Source: PoT sp049331405 | GTDB taxonomy: Bacteria; Planctomycetota; Planctomycetia; Isosphaerales; Isosphaeraceae | Direction: 5' to 3' | Assembly (NCBI RefSeq): GCF_049331405.1 | Contig: NZ_CP186274.1 | Coordinates: 7,626,001 to 7,690,000 of the forward strand | Length of the DNA stretch: 64,000 nt | Part shown: piece by piece, positions 49,300-56,342 of the stretch | Numbering within the stretch: the first letter of the stretch is position 1 | Layout of the letters: the number at the start of each line of letters is the position of its first letter | Notes under the pieces: model-generated | What the model was told of the DNA's origin: nothing | Seen by the model: only the letters and a program-made list of their open reading frames with translations | Databases searched by the model: none | Translations under genes and position numbers: made by a program

Positions 49300-50427
49300 A
49301 TGTATCAGGCTCCCTATCGGGCGGCGGTGATCGGCTACACGGGGCACGGAAACTATGGCCACGACATCGATCTCGCCTTCCTGGAACAGCCGAAGCTCAA
49401 ACTGGTCGCGGTGGCCGACGCGAATCCGATAGGCCTGGCCCTGGCCTCACGTCGGCTCGGAGTCAACGCGACGTACGCCGACTATCGGCAGATGCTCGAT
49501 CGCGAGAAACCCGAATTTGTCGCGGTCGCTCCGCGCTGGATCGATGCCCGTCGGGAGATGATTTTGGCCTGCGCCGAGCGAGGTATCCACGTCTTCTGCG
49601 AAAAGCCGATGGCGCCGACTCTGGCCGACTGCGACGCCATCGTCACCGCTTGCGAGCGTTCTCACACCAAGCTCGCCATCGCCTTCCAGACGCGCTATAG
49701 CCCTAAATTGGCTCGCATCCGGGAAATGATCGATGCCGGGGTGATCGGCGAGGTTCTGGAAGTCCGCGGCCGGGGCAAGGAAGACAACCGTGGCGGCGGG
49801 GAAGACCTGATGGTCCTCGGCACGCACGTCATGGATATGTTCCGGGCCCTCCTCGGCGACGCCTCCTGGTGTTACTCAAGGGTCCTGACCGAAGGACGTC
49901 CCGTGACCCCGAAAGATGCCCGAAATGGAGCCGAGGGCCTCGGACTCCTGGCCGGTGACCGCATCGACGCGACCTACGGCTTCGCCCAGAAATCGGCCCT
50001 CGCCCACTTTGGAACGACCAGGCAGAGGCAGACCCCCGGACGATTCGGCGTCCAGATTTTCGGAACCTCGGGAAGGATTGACCTCGGGTTCGGATGGTTA
50101 CCGTCAGCCCACCTCCTGACCGACCCAACCTGGACCGGCCATTCGGCGCAGGCGAATTGGGTCGAGATCACCAGTGCCGGAGTCGGCAAACCCGAGACAT
50201 TGAGCTCGAATAGTCTCCTCGACGCCAACCGCGTGATCGTCGCCGACCTGATCCAGGCGGTTGAGACCGACACCCAGCCGAAGGCCAGCGTCTACGACGG
50301 CCGTGCTGCCGTCGAGATGATCCTTGCCTGCTACGACTCCCATCTTCGAGGAACTCCGGTTTCCATCCCACTAACGGATCGCGCGAAACACCCTCTCGAG
50401 ACGGTGGCCGAGGCCCGTAAACCTTGA
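49300..50427 (+). CDS. Gfo/Idh/MocA family oxidoreductase
   Basis: A 375-residue NAD(P)-dependent oxidoreductase. The Rossmann start has AAVIGYTGHGNYGHDIDLAF, a less common variant of the glycine motif. VFCEKPMAPTLADCDAIV supplies the catalytic lysine and a C-terminal GFO_IDH_MocA-C-like domain follows. Family members act on sugars, inositols or related polyols. Planctomycetes carry very many, often in sugar degradation, and the substrate here is not deducible. Monocistronic, between a terminator and the structured RNA region. Confidence 0.88.
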   Translation: MYQAPYRAAVIGYTGHGNYGHDIDLAFLEQPKLKLVAVADANPIGLALASRRLGVNATYADYRQMLDREKPEFVAVAPRWIDARREMILACAERGIHVFCEKPMAPTLADCDAIVTACERSHTKLAIAFQTRYSPKLARIREMIDAGVIGEVLEVRGRGKEDNRGGGEDLMVLGTHVMDMFRALLGDASWCYSRVLTEGRPVTPKDARNGAEGLGLLAGDRIDATYGFAQKSALAHFGTTRQRQTPGRFGVQIFGTSGRIDLGFGWLPSAHLLTDPTWTGHSAQANWVEITSAGVGKPETLSSNSLLDANRVIVADLIQAVETDTQPKASVYDGRAAVEMILACYDSHLRGTPVSIPLTDRAKHPLETVAEARKP

Positions 50428-50855
50428 AGCTCGGTCACGTTCAACGCAAATTCCTTAGACACATATTTCAATGATCCGCCTTCACCAGAACATTGGAACA
50501 CAACCGACCTGTCAGTTGAGACAATAAGCAGTGGTATGTCGTCGCTGACGGCTCGCAATGCTCCACCTTGTGAAACGAATCCGCTGGGAATTCTGTCTTT
50601 ACGGCAAAATTTGGTCTATTCTTTAAAAGCGGAGGGGGCGCCAGGTGCTCTCGACCTGGAACCTGGAAAGTCGTTTTGTAACGGAGCGTGGCTTATCCAG
50701 ACCGTAGAGGGTGAATCCCTGACGAATGATCTGCTGGAAAGCCACCCGATCACGCTTTGAGAATCCCCGTCGTCGGGGTTTCTTTGAGCTTGAGAATGCG
50801 TAACGCCCTGAGTGTTAATATAGGCGATGACAAGGCTATGAATGAGGAAGCATCC
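50428..50855. other. Intergenic region containing a structured RNA
   Basis: About 430 bases without a convincing protein gene; the 74-codon frame at 50536-50760 overlaps strong RNA structure and has no family signal. The second half is the predicted RNA described separately. Confidence 0.5.
50629..50785 (+). ncRNA. Predicted structured RNA with its own terminator
   Basis: Four ordered stem-loops lie in about 155 bases. First, CCAGGT (50641-50646) can pair with either of two tandem ACCTGG copies (50654-50659, 50661-50666). Second, CGTT/AACG (50672-50675 with 50680-50683). Third, a long arm pairs GTGGCTT (50688-50694) with AAGCCAC (50739-50745) and CCAG (50697-50700) with CTGG (50734-50737), capped by AGGG/CCCT (50708-50711 with 50717-50720). 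Last, CCCCG-TCGT-CGGGG (50765-50778) is followed by TTTCTTT, an intrinsic terminator. A TATTCT box (50617-50622) sits just before the predicted 5-prime end. It may be a stand-alone small RNA or a terminating leader of the gene at 50856. I do not recognise the class. Confidence 0.55.
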
Positions 50856-51542
50856 ATGACGCACCCCTCAAAACCCCTGAACCGGTTCCGGCCTCGCGGG
50901 CGTCATATCCTTTTCTTGCTCATCGATATCTGCCTCGTGATCGGCCTGCTTGTGCCGCTGCTGCGTCAATACGGCTTCATCACGGCCTACGACGCGCCGC
51001 TCTTCCTGATCCTGGTCGCCCCCTGGGTCCTGGTGATGCTGTTCCTCGTCCTCGAGCGACAGGGACCCGCCAAGTATTGGGCGGCGCTCGTCCTCCTCTC
51101 CTTCTGCCTCCCGGCGCTCGCGGTCTACCACAATCGTTTCGCTCTCAACATCTGGGGCAAGTCCGAGAGCTCACCGACGACGCTCGTCTCCGTCCTGATC
51201 AACTTCGTGCTGATCGGTGGATTCCTGCTCCTGCTGATCGCGATCAGCCCGGAGCGCTGCCCTCGCTGCGGTCGTCGGACCCTGATCCCGCTCATCCGCT
51301 TCTGGGGACGCGGCAAGCGCAGCGCCAAGACGCGCTGGTGCGGCTCCTGCGGCGCCCAGTACTGGCGGATCGGCCGGGGCGTCTGGCAGAAGGAACGCCG
51401 CTTTACCTGGGTCGATGAGCTCAACGAGACCAAGGCCGGCGAGGCCGTCCCCCGACCGCACGACCACAAGCCGATCGGCCGCAAGTCGGAGACGCCCCCT
51501 CCCCCGGCCTCGCAAAAGAATGACGAGACGGCGACTCCCTGA
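50856..51542 (+). CDS. Membrane protein with zinc-ribbon domain
   Basis: A 228-residue protein of unknown function. Four hydrophobic helices lie near residues 18-36, 46-64, 74-92 and 108-128. A cytoplasmic zinc ribbon follows with CPRCGRR and WCGSCGAQYW, then a charged, Pro-rich tail. ATG 50856 is chosen for GAGGAAG six bases upstream; in-frame ATGs further up would read through the terminator hairpin. The gene lies about 70 bases after the structured RNA, which could regulate it. Confidence 0.75.
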   Translation: MTHPSKPLNRFRPRGRHILFLLIDICLVIGLLVPLLRQYGFITAYDAPLFLILVAPWVLVMLFLVLERQGPAKYWAALVLLSFCLPALAVYHNRFALNIWGKSESSPTTLVSVLINFVLIGGFLLLLIAISPERCPRCGRRTLIPLIRFWGRGKRSAKTRWCGSCGAQYWRIGRGVWQKERRFTWVDELNETKAGEAVPRPHDHKPIGRKSETPPPPASQKNDETATP

Positions 51543-51589
51543 AACCGGAACGGCCTCGACGCGGTAACATCCTCCGAAAAACAACGACT

Positions 51590-51620
51590 CGGGCGACGCG
51601 ATCGGATCTCGCGGCGCCCG
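51590..51620 (+). terminator. Hairpin terminator after the zinc-ribbon membrane gene
   Basis: CGGGCG (51590-51595) pairs with CGCCCG (51615-51620) and GCGA (51598-51601) with TCGC (51609-51612), with a 2-by-2 internal loop. There is no T-run after it. Confidence 0.5.
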
Positions 51621-51692
51621 CTTCGTCGCGCCCCTCATGAAAAGTTAAGGAATTAGTGGCGCGAAGACGCGTTCATAAATCCGATTTTTCTG

Positions 51693-51721
51693 TTGACATT
51701 TCCCGCATGTGTCGAGAGAAT
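51693..51721 (+). promoter_or_regulatory. Candidate sigma-70 promoter
   Basis: A perfect TTGACA (51693-51698) is followed after 17 bases by GAGAAT (51716-51721). It would drive the small gene at 51972 with a leader of about 245 bases. Confidence 0.35.
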
Positions 51722-51851
51722 TCGATTCGTCGATGCATCCAAGAGTGCCGTCAGGAAGGGCCTCGATTCATCGACTAAATCACTCCGTCCGTGCGAACCA
51801 TCGACGGTCGCCGACCGCTCGATTCCTATCCGCTAATAATTATTCGATTCG

Positions 51852-51869
51852 CGAGGAGTTGCCTCCTCG
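51852..51869 (+). other. Perfect small hairpin in the leader of the 96-residue gene
   Basis: CGAGGAG (51852-51858) pairs with CTCCTCG (51863-51869) around a TTGC loop. It has the GGAG/CTCC look of a ribosome-site sequestering element, but it sits about 100 bases before the next start codon. Confidence 0.35.
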
Positions 51870-51971
51870 GGGATTCGTGATCTGCACGTTCAAGACTCGG
51901 GATTCCAGCGTCCAGGGATGGCTCAAGGCGGGCGGGATGCCAGTAATTAATAAGAGCGAAGGAGCTCATCG

Positions 51972-52262
51972 ATGCTTCGAGATTTCCGACAACTCTTGAT
52001 GGTTGCGCCGGGCGAGGGTGCTATTGCGACCGTACGCGCCGCAGAAAACCAATCCCAGGGCGAAGTCGACGAACTCCTGAGTGCCTGGTCGCAGGAGCGA
52101 CAGGTTCGAATCGAGACCAGCCTGTATCTTGAGCGTGCCCAGAAACTGCTCGTCCATATTCTGTCCGACGGTGCCGTCACCGCGGCCACTCGTAAGAAAG
52201 CCCTGCGTCTGCTCATCGCGATCGACGAATCGTCGCAACGCGATGAGGGTTCGACCAGCTGA
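51972..52262 (+). CDS. Small helical hypothetical protein
   Basis: A 96-residue soluble protein, mostly helical by composition (LYLERAQKLLVHILSDGAVTAATRKKALRLLIAID), with no Cys or membrane segment. AAGGAG eight bases before ATG 51972 and normal codon use support it as a real gene. No family recognised. Confidence 0.55.
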   Translation: MLRDFRQLLMVAPGEGAIATVRAAENQSQGEVDELLSAWSQERQVRIETSLYLERAQKLLVHILSDGAVTAATRKKALRLLIAIDESSQRDEGSTS

Positions 52263-52661
52263 GCCGATGGGTATGCCTTCGGCCTGGTCCCGGAGCTGCG
52301 GCATGACGGGTACACGATCCTATCCAGAGTCCGATTGTTTCGTTGCCGTTTTCGACCCGACTCGCGCATTTCGACCGCACGACTCGATCCAGTGAAAGGG
52401 ATAAGTAATCGGGTGGTTTTAATGAGCAGTCATAGTTTAAATGATAATGATTTCATAGTCCGGCTCAGCCCGATCATTTCATCGGGTTCGGTATCATCAA
52501 TTCGCGGATAAGATTCTCGCCGAATAGTCGAAAAGTCGCGAATAATCGAGTCGTGCGGGTCGATCCGACACTTCAAAAAAGGTTGAAGTCTTTGTGACGA
52601 GATTGCCGACCACCCTTAGAGGGTATCTCTTGCGAAGTCATGCGGCGTTGAGGATGCGGCC
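52263..52661. other. AT-rich intergenic region
   Basis: About 400 bases. A short hairpin (ACTTCAA at 52570-52576 with TTGAAGT at 52583-52589, followed by CTTTG) lies near its 3-prime end. No gene, repeat or firm promoter was found. Confidence 0.45.
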
Positions 52662-53537
52662 ATGCGTCGGTTCGTGGCGGCGAGTTGTTTGGCGTTGGGC
52701 ATCTCTGGCGGGGTAGAAGCGGCCGAAGACGACCTGCTCCTACTCACGCCACCTTCGTTGAAACCCTCGACCGGCGAGCCCGCAGCTGCCGCGGCCACGT
52801 CCTCAGGCCCTCCCGCGGCGGCTTCCACCGCGGCAAAGCCATCTCCGCCTCCGGCCGCAACGGCGACACCCCCACCTGCGGCATCCCCTGCCCCGGTGAC
52901 GCTCGCCCCCATGCTCGCGGTCCCCGGAATACCGCTCCGCAGCAGGCCTCGAGGGACTGCAGTCCCCGCGCCGATCACGACTCCCAAGCCGGCGACTGTT
53001 GCGTCCGAGCCCATCGAGGCTCCCGATCTCTTCGGTCCGAATGGCGAAACCCCTTCCGCCGAGGCACTCCCCGGTCCCGGTCTCGCGCCTAATTCGTCCG
53101 AGCGCACGTTGAACTTGGAAACCATCCCGGCGGACGAACCGAATTCGCCGCTCGAATCAAAAGCCAAACCGCCGGTGAATACTCCGGCTCCTCGCGGCGA
53201 TGTCCGTGGGATTCCCCCGCAGCGTCGTCCCTCCGGCTTCCTGGGACGAATGCTCACGCCCCCGATGGGACGCGGTATGCTGAACTCTGCCGACGACGGG
53301 ATCATCGTCGAGCATCGCACGGACCCGGCGACCGATGCGGCCTTCAAGCGTCGACTCGAGAGTCAGATTCGAGCGGGGTACGGCGATCAGCTGCGTTCAC
53401 TCGAAGTACGCGTCGTCGGTCGGAACGTCGTGATCCACGCCCGGTCCGCCAGGTTCTGGCAGCGTCGAGGACTTCGACGTTCGATAGAGTCCTTGCCGAC
53501 CCTCAGCGGTTATCGTTCCACGATCGAGGTGGAGTGA
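52662..53537 (+). CDS. Secreted Pro/Ala-rich protein with BON-like C-terminal domain
   Basis: A 291-residue exported protein. The signal peptide (residues 1-20, ending GVEAAED) is followed by a Pro/Ala/Thr-rich, low-complexity linker of about 130 residues and a second Pro-rich stretch. The C-terminal 75 residues (RLESQIRAGYGDQLRSLEV, VVGRNVVIHARSARFWQRR, ending in YRSTIEVE) have the beta-alpha-beta-beta-alpha-beta order of BON domains, which bind phospholipid or act in periplasmic osmoprotection and secretin complexes. The linker suggests it spans the cell-wall layer. A strong terminator follows. Confidence 0.75.
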   Translation: MRRFVAASCLALGISGGVEAAEDDLLLLTPPSLKPSTGEPAAAAATSSGPPAAASTAAKPSPPPAATATPPPAASPAPVTLAPMLAVPGIPLRSRPRGTAVPAPITTPKPATVASEPIEAPDLFGPNGETPSAEALPGPGLAPNSSERTLNLETIPADEPNSPLESKAKPPVNTPAPRGDVRGIPPQRRPSGFLGRMLTPPMGRGMLNSADDGIIVEHRTDPATDAAFKRRLESQIRAGYGDQLRSLEVRVVGRNVVIHARSARFWQRRGLRRSIESLPTLSGYRSTIEVE

Positions 53538-53575
53538 GGTCGTCGCAAACCGAATCGATAGCTCGACGGGAATGA

Positions 53576-53618
53576 CGAAAGGATCTCCGAGACCAATCAG
53601 GTCTCGGAGATCCTTTCG
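53576..53618. terminator. Long perfect bidirectional terminator
   Basis: A perfect 19-base inverted repeat (53576-53594 with 53600-53618, loop AATCA) lies between the convergent BON-like and lipoprotein genes. Stem ends are A/T-rich (GAAAGG and CCTTTC), giving T-rich 3-prime arms on both strands. Confidence 0.8.
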
Positions 53619-53657
53619 CGTTCGATGACGGCTGGTATTATCGACGAGGTGTGTGGC

Positions 53658-53993
53658 TCAGTAGGGCGGAGCGGTGGCGGCCGGGGTGCCGACCACGATC
53701 TGCTTCAACTCCCCGACGACACCAGCGGGGATGCCGATGACGGTGGCGGCCGCAGTCTTCACCACCTTGTTGTCGCCCGAGCTCTCATAATATTGCCGGG
53801 GCTTGGAGAAGAGTGGGTGCCGGTCGACCCACGTCACGGTGCGTGGCGGCGGGGCGTCAATCACGGTCGTCCCCGGCTCGCCCACAGCCGCAAGCGGCGG
53901 TTCGGACGACGCAACGGAGCGGGACGAAGGTCCCGATCGACAACCCGAGGCGACGGCCAAGAGTCCTACGGCGATCCAAGCTCGACCTTGCAT
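53658..53993 (-). CDS. Small lipoprotein
   Basis: A 111-residue protein with a lipoprotein signal: basic start, hydrophobic core AWIAVGLLAV, lipobox ASGC with the acylated Cys at residue 18, then a Ser/Pro-rich spacer. The rest contains a DRHPLFSKPRQYYESSGDNK segment and a short hydrophobic Ala/Val/Gly run. I recognise no family. It follows the CAP-domain lipoprotein on the same strand after about 100 bases. Confidence 0.75.
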   Translation of the reverse strand: MQGRAWIAVGLLAVASGCRSGPSSRSVASSEPPLAAVGEPGTTVIDAPPPRTVTWVDRHPLFSKPRQYYESSGDNKVVKTAAATVIGIPAGVVGELKQIVVGTPAATAPPY

Positions 53994-54093
53994 GAGAAAC
54001 GATCCTTTCGAGCGACCGAGCCTCGATCAATCGGAGGCGATTGTCGCTCCTTGTTTGGAAATCATATCCGACAACCGCCAATGGCCAACGCAC

Positions 54094-54597
54094 TCAACGC
54101 CCCATCGGGGTTCCGAAGGTAACGCACCAATAGGTCCTGCCGTCCGAGGCGGTCGCGTAAGCTGCGCCGATATCGTTGTAGTTTCCGAGGATGTTGCGCC
54201 TATGGCCGGGACTCGTCATCCAGGCCCGCATGAGCGACTCGAGGGTGAAGTCCCCCATGGCGATGTTCTCCGCCGCGGCCCGAAATCGGTATCCGACCCG
54301 TTCCATACGTTGGAAAGGGCTGGAACGATCGCTCCCCTGATGCGACATCCTCCCGTGATCCGCCATGTCCCTGGCGTGCAGGCTTGCGGCGTTCACGAGC
54401 CACTCATTCTCGGACAACGCCGGCAAACGTGCGGAAGTCCGTTCTTGATTGTGTGCTGAAATCAATGATGCGAGGATCGACTCGGAAGAATCGCTTCCGC
54501 CCGGAATGGGGGCGGATTCGATAGGCTGAGCATGACGTTGGGAACTGGTGCAACCAGATCCCAGCGCGAAGAGGCCGAGGGCCATCCGCCTCGTCAT
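54094..54597 (-). CDS. CAP-domain (SCP/PR1-like) lipoprotein
   Basis: A protein of about 167 residues. The signal peptide and lipobox are MALGLFALGSGC, and the rest is a CAP domain with LISAHNQERTSARLPALS, AASLHARDMADHGRMSHQG, AENIAMGDF and WMTSPGHRRNILG, the standard CAP1-CAP4 motifs. CAP proteins in bacteria are secreted and bind ligands or have been linked to cell-wall roles; catalysis is unproven. The frame is open much further upstream (to 55056), but that part is antisense to the exonuclease gene. The exact start is uncertain; 54621 and 54585 are alternatives. Confidence 0.8.
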   Translation of the reverse strand: MTRRMALGLFALGSGCTSSQRHAQPIESAPIPGGSDSSESILASLISAHNQERTSARLPALSENEWLVNAASLHARDMADHGRMSHQGSDRSSPFQRMERVGYRFRAAAENIAMGDFTLESLMRAWMTSPGHRRNILGNYNDIGAAYATASDGRTYWCVTFGTPMGR

Positions 54598-54765
54598 CCC
54601 GGAGTGTCGATCGATCGTCATGAGGATGTGTTCGACCTCGTGTCCCTGGTTTCGGAAGCGTTTCCGCCGCGGTTGCTCGCCAAGCGCGACGATTCCGCTG
54701 GTCCTGCCGACCTCGCTCCCCGATAATGGGGTCGGACTTTCCTTCATTACGTTGTTTGGGGCCGG

Positions 54766-55617
54766 ATGGCGTTTGGAATGCCTCTCGAATTCGTCGCCCT
54801 CGACCTGGAAACTACGGGCCTGATGGCCGAGACCGACCGTGTCGTCGAGATCGGCGCGATCCGCTTCGACGCCGAAGGGGTCGAGCTCGCCAGGTACGAG
54901 ACTTACGTGAACCCCGGCCGACCCATGTCTCCGGCCGCCCAGGCTATCCACGGGATCTCGGACGAGGACCTGGCCGATGCGCCGAGCTTCCGGGAGATCT
55001 TTCCCGGACTTGTCGAGTTTCTCGGTCCTGCAGAATCCACGGTTTTGCTCGCCCATAACGCCTCGTTCGACGCGGGATTTCTGGGCCGAGAATTCTCACG
55101 AATCGACATCCCCCCGCCCCGACACTCCGTAGTCGACACCCTGACCGTCGCCAGGCGACTGATCCCCGACGCATGCGATCATCGGCTCGAGACCCTCGCG
55201 CGACTCCTCGGCCTCGATGAAGGCCCGACCCACCGAGCCCTTGCGGACAGCCAACGCGTGAAGGGTCTATGGATGCGGCTCGGAGGCTCAGCGATCCCCA
55301 AGGAATTCCAGATCGCCTACCCGATCGTCGATCGTCAGGGAGCCGCCCCGCTCCCTTCGGGCTGGGAACGATTGCTCAACGCCATTTCCAGGGGCGCTCG
55401 CGTCCGGATGCGATACGACGGAGGATCCCGGGGCGAGGAACCTCGCGAGATTACCCCGAGGCAGATCGTGAACCGGGGCGGCACGGCCTACCTCGTGGCC
55501 TTCTGCCACCTCGATGCTTTCGAGAAGTCCTTCCGCCTCGATCGAGTCCGGCAGTACGACGTTCTCGGCCTGCTCGAAGACAACATCGCCGCGGCTCGTG
55601 TATTGGAGCCGTCGTGA
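54766..55617 (+). CDS. DEDDh exonuclease fused to a WYL domain
   Basis: A 283-residue protein. Residues 8-175 are a DnaQ-like 3-prime exonuclease: LDLETTG (Asp13, Glu15), the AHNASFDAGF motif and the THRALADS motif of the DEDDh class. Residues about 200-270 resemble a WYL domain (LLNAISRGARVRMRYDGG, AYLVAFCHLDAFEKSFRLDRV), a ligand-binding module best known in regulators of defence and DNA-damage systems. The fusion could couple nuclease activity to a nucleotide or DNA-end signal; that is inference. The stop overlaps the mfnB start by four bases. Confidence 0.85.
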   Translation: MAFGMPLEFVALDLETTGLMAETDRVVEIGAIRFDAEGVELARYETYVNPGRPMSPAAQAIHGISDEDLADAPSFREIFPGLVEFLGPAESTVLLAHNASFDAGFLGREFSRIDIPPPRHSVVDTLTVARRLIPDACDHRLETLARLLGLDEGPTHRALADSQRVKGLWMRLGGSAIPKEFQIAYPIVDRQGAAPLPSGWERLLNAISRGARVRMRYDGGSRGEEPREITPRQIVNRGGTAYLVAFCHLDAFEKSFRLDRVRQYDVLGLLEDNIAAARVLEPS

Positions 55618-56342
55618 CGCGATTACTCGTGAGCGTACGTTCCGCCGTTGAGGCGATTACCGCCCTGCGCGGCGGTGCTGCGGTGATCGATGTCAAGGAG
55701 CCTGACCGGGGTGCCCTGGGTCGCGCCGACGCCTCCGTCTGGCGCGAGGTTCGTCGGGTCCTACCGGCTCACGTGCCGCTGAGCGTCGCCCTCGGCGAAT
55801 TGGCCGAGTGGGACGCATCAATCGGTCTCAATCGCGACGATTTTCGGGGAATCGAATACCGCAAACTTGGCCTCGCGGGCTCTCATCGTGGATGGGCTCG
55901 GCAGTGGGCTGCGCTTCGAAAATCGCTTGGGCCTGGTCCTTCCTGGGTCGCGGTCGTCTATGCCGACTGGCGGCGGGCTTTTGCCCCGCATCCCGACGAA
56001 ATCCTCGACGAGGCCGTTGCCATCCCCGATTGTTCGGCCGTCCTGGTAGACACCTGGATCAAGGACGAATCGAACCCGCTGGATGAGTCCTGGCTGCCCT
56101 GGATTGACCGGGCTCGCGCCTCAGGAAAGAAAGTCGTCCTCGCGGGGGGGCTCGACGAGGCCGGGATGAAGCGACTTGCCTTCCTCCAGCCCGATCTCTT
56201 CGCCGTTCGCGGGGCCGCCTGCCAGGGGGAGGATCGTCGAGGGTCGGTCAACGCGGATCGGGTGAGGCGATTGGTCGAGGTGATCGATTGCCTGATTCCC
56301 AACTCATCCGACGTCGAATCGAACCCCTTGGGCGAGCGGTAA
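55614..56342 (+). CDS. mfnB: (5-formylfuran-3-yl)methyl phosphate synthase homologue
   Basis: A 242-residue TIM-barrel protein of the MfnB (DUF556) family, which makes the furan precursor of methanofuran from two glyceraldehyde 3-phosphate molecules. LLVSVRSAVEAITALRGGAAVIDVKEPDRGALG at the N-terminus is diagnostic, split here as SAVEAITALRGGAAVIDVK and EPDRGALG; the Lys in DVK is a catalytic-site residue. A second lysine precedes the VVLAGGL strand. Methanofuran serves the H4MPT C1 pathway, so it fits with the Fae-like gene at 163. GTG 55614 lies inside the previous stop codon. The 3-prime end overlaps the convergent dehydrogenase gene by 39 bases. Confidence 0.85.
   Translation: MTRLLVSVRSAVEAITALRGGAAVIDVKEPDRGALGRADASVWREVRRVLPAHVPLSVALGELAEWDASIGLNRDDFRGIEYRKLGLAGSHRGWARQWAALRKSLGPGPSWVAVVYADWRRAFAPHPDEILDEAVAIPDCSAVLVDTWIKDESNPLDESWLPWIDRARASGKKVVLAGGLDEAGMKRLAFLQPDLFAVRGAACQGEDRRGSVNADRVRRLVEVIDCLIPNSSDVESNPLGER

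Larger units (their letters stand above)
51543..51971. other. AT-rich intergenic region
   Basis: About 430 bases holding a hairpin terminator, a candidate promoter and a second small hairpin, all listed separately. The plus-strand frame at 51709-51999 is Ser/Arg-rich without family signal and is probably not a gene. Confidence 0.45.

Noticed and set aside
50536..50760. 74-codon frame upstream of the zinc-ribbon membrane gene
   Set aside because: No ribosome site or family; it lies across strong RNA secondary structure that better explains the sequence.
52443..52460. Fur-box-like sequence GATAATGATTTCATAGTC
   Set aside because: The left half matches well, but a base is missing at the centre, the right half is weak, and no iron gene follows.
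54598..55056. N-terminal extension of the CAP lipoprotein frame
   Set aside because: It is antisense to the exonuclease-WYL gene and would bury the signal peptide inside the protein.
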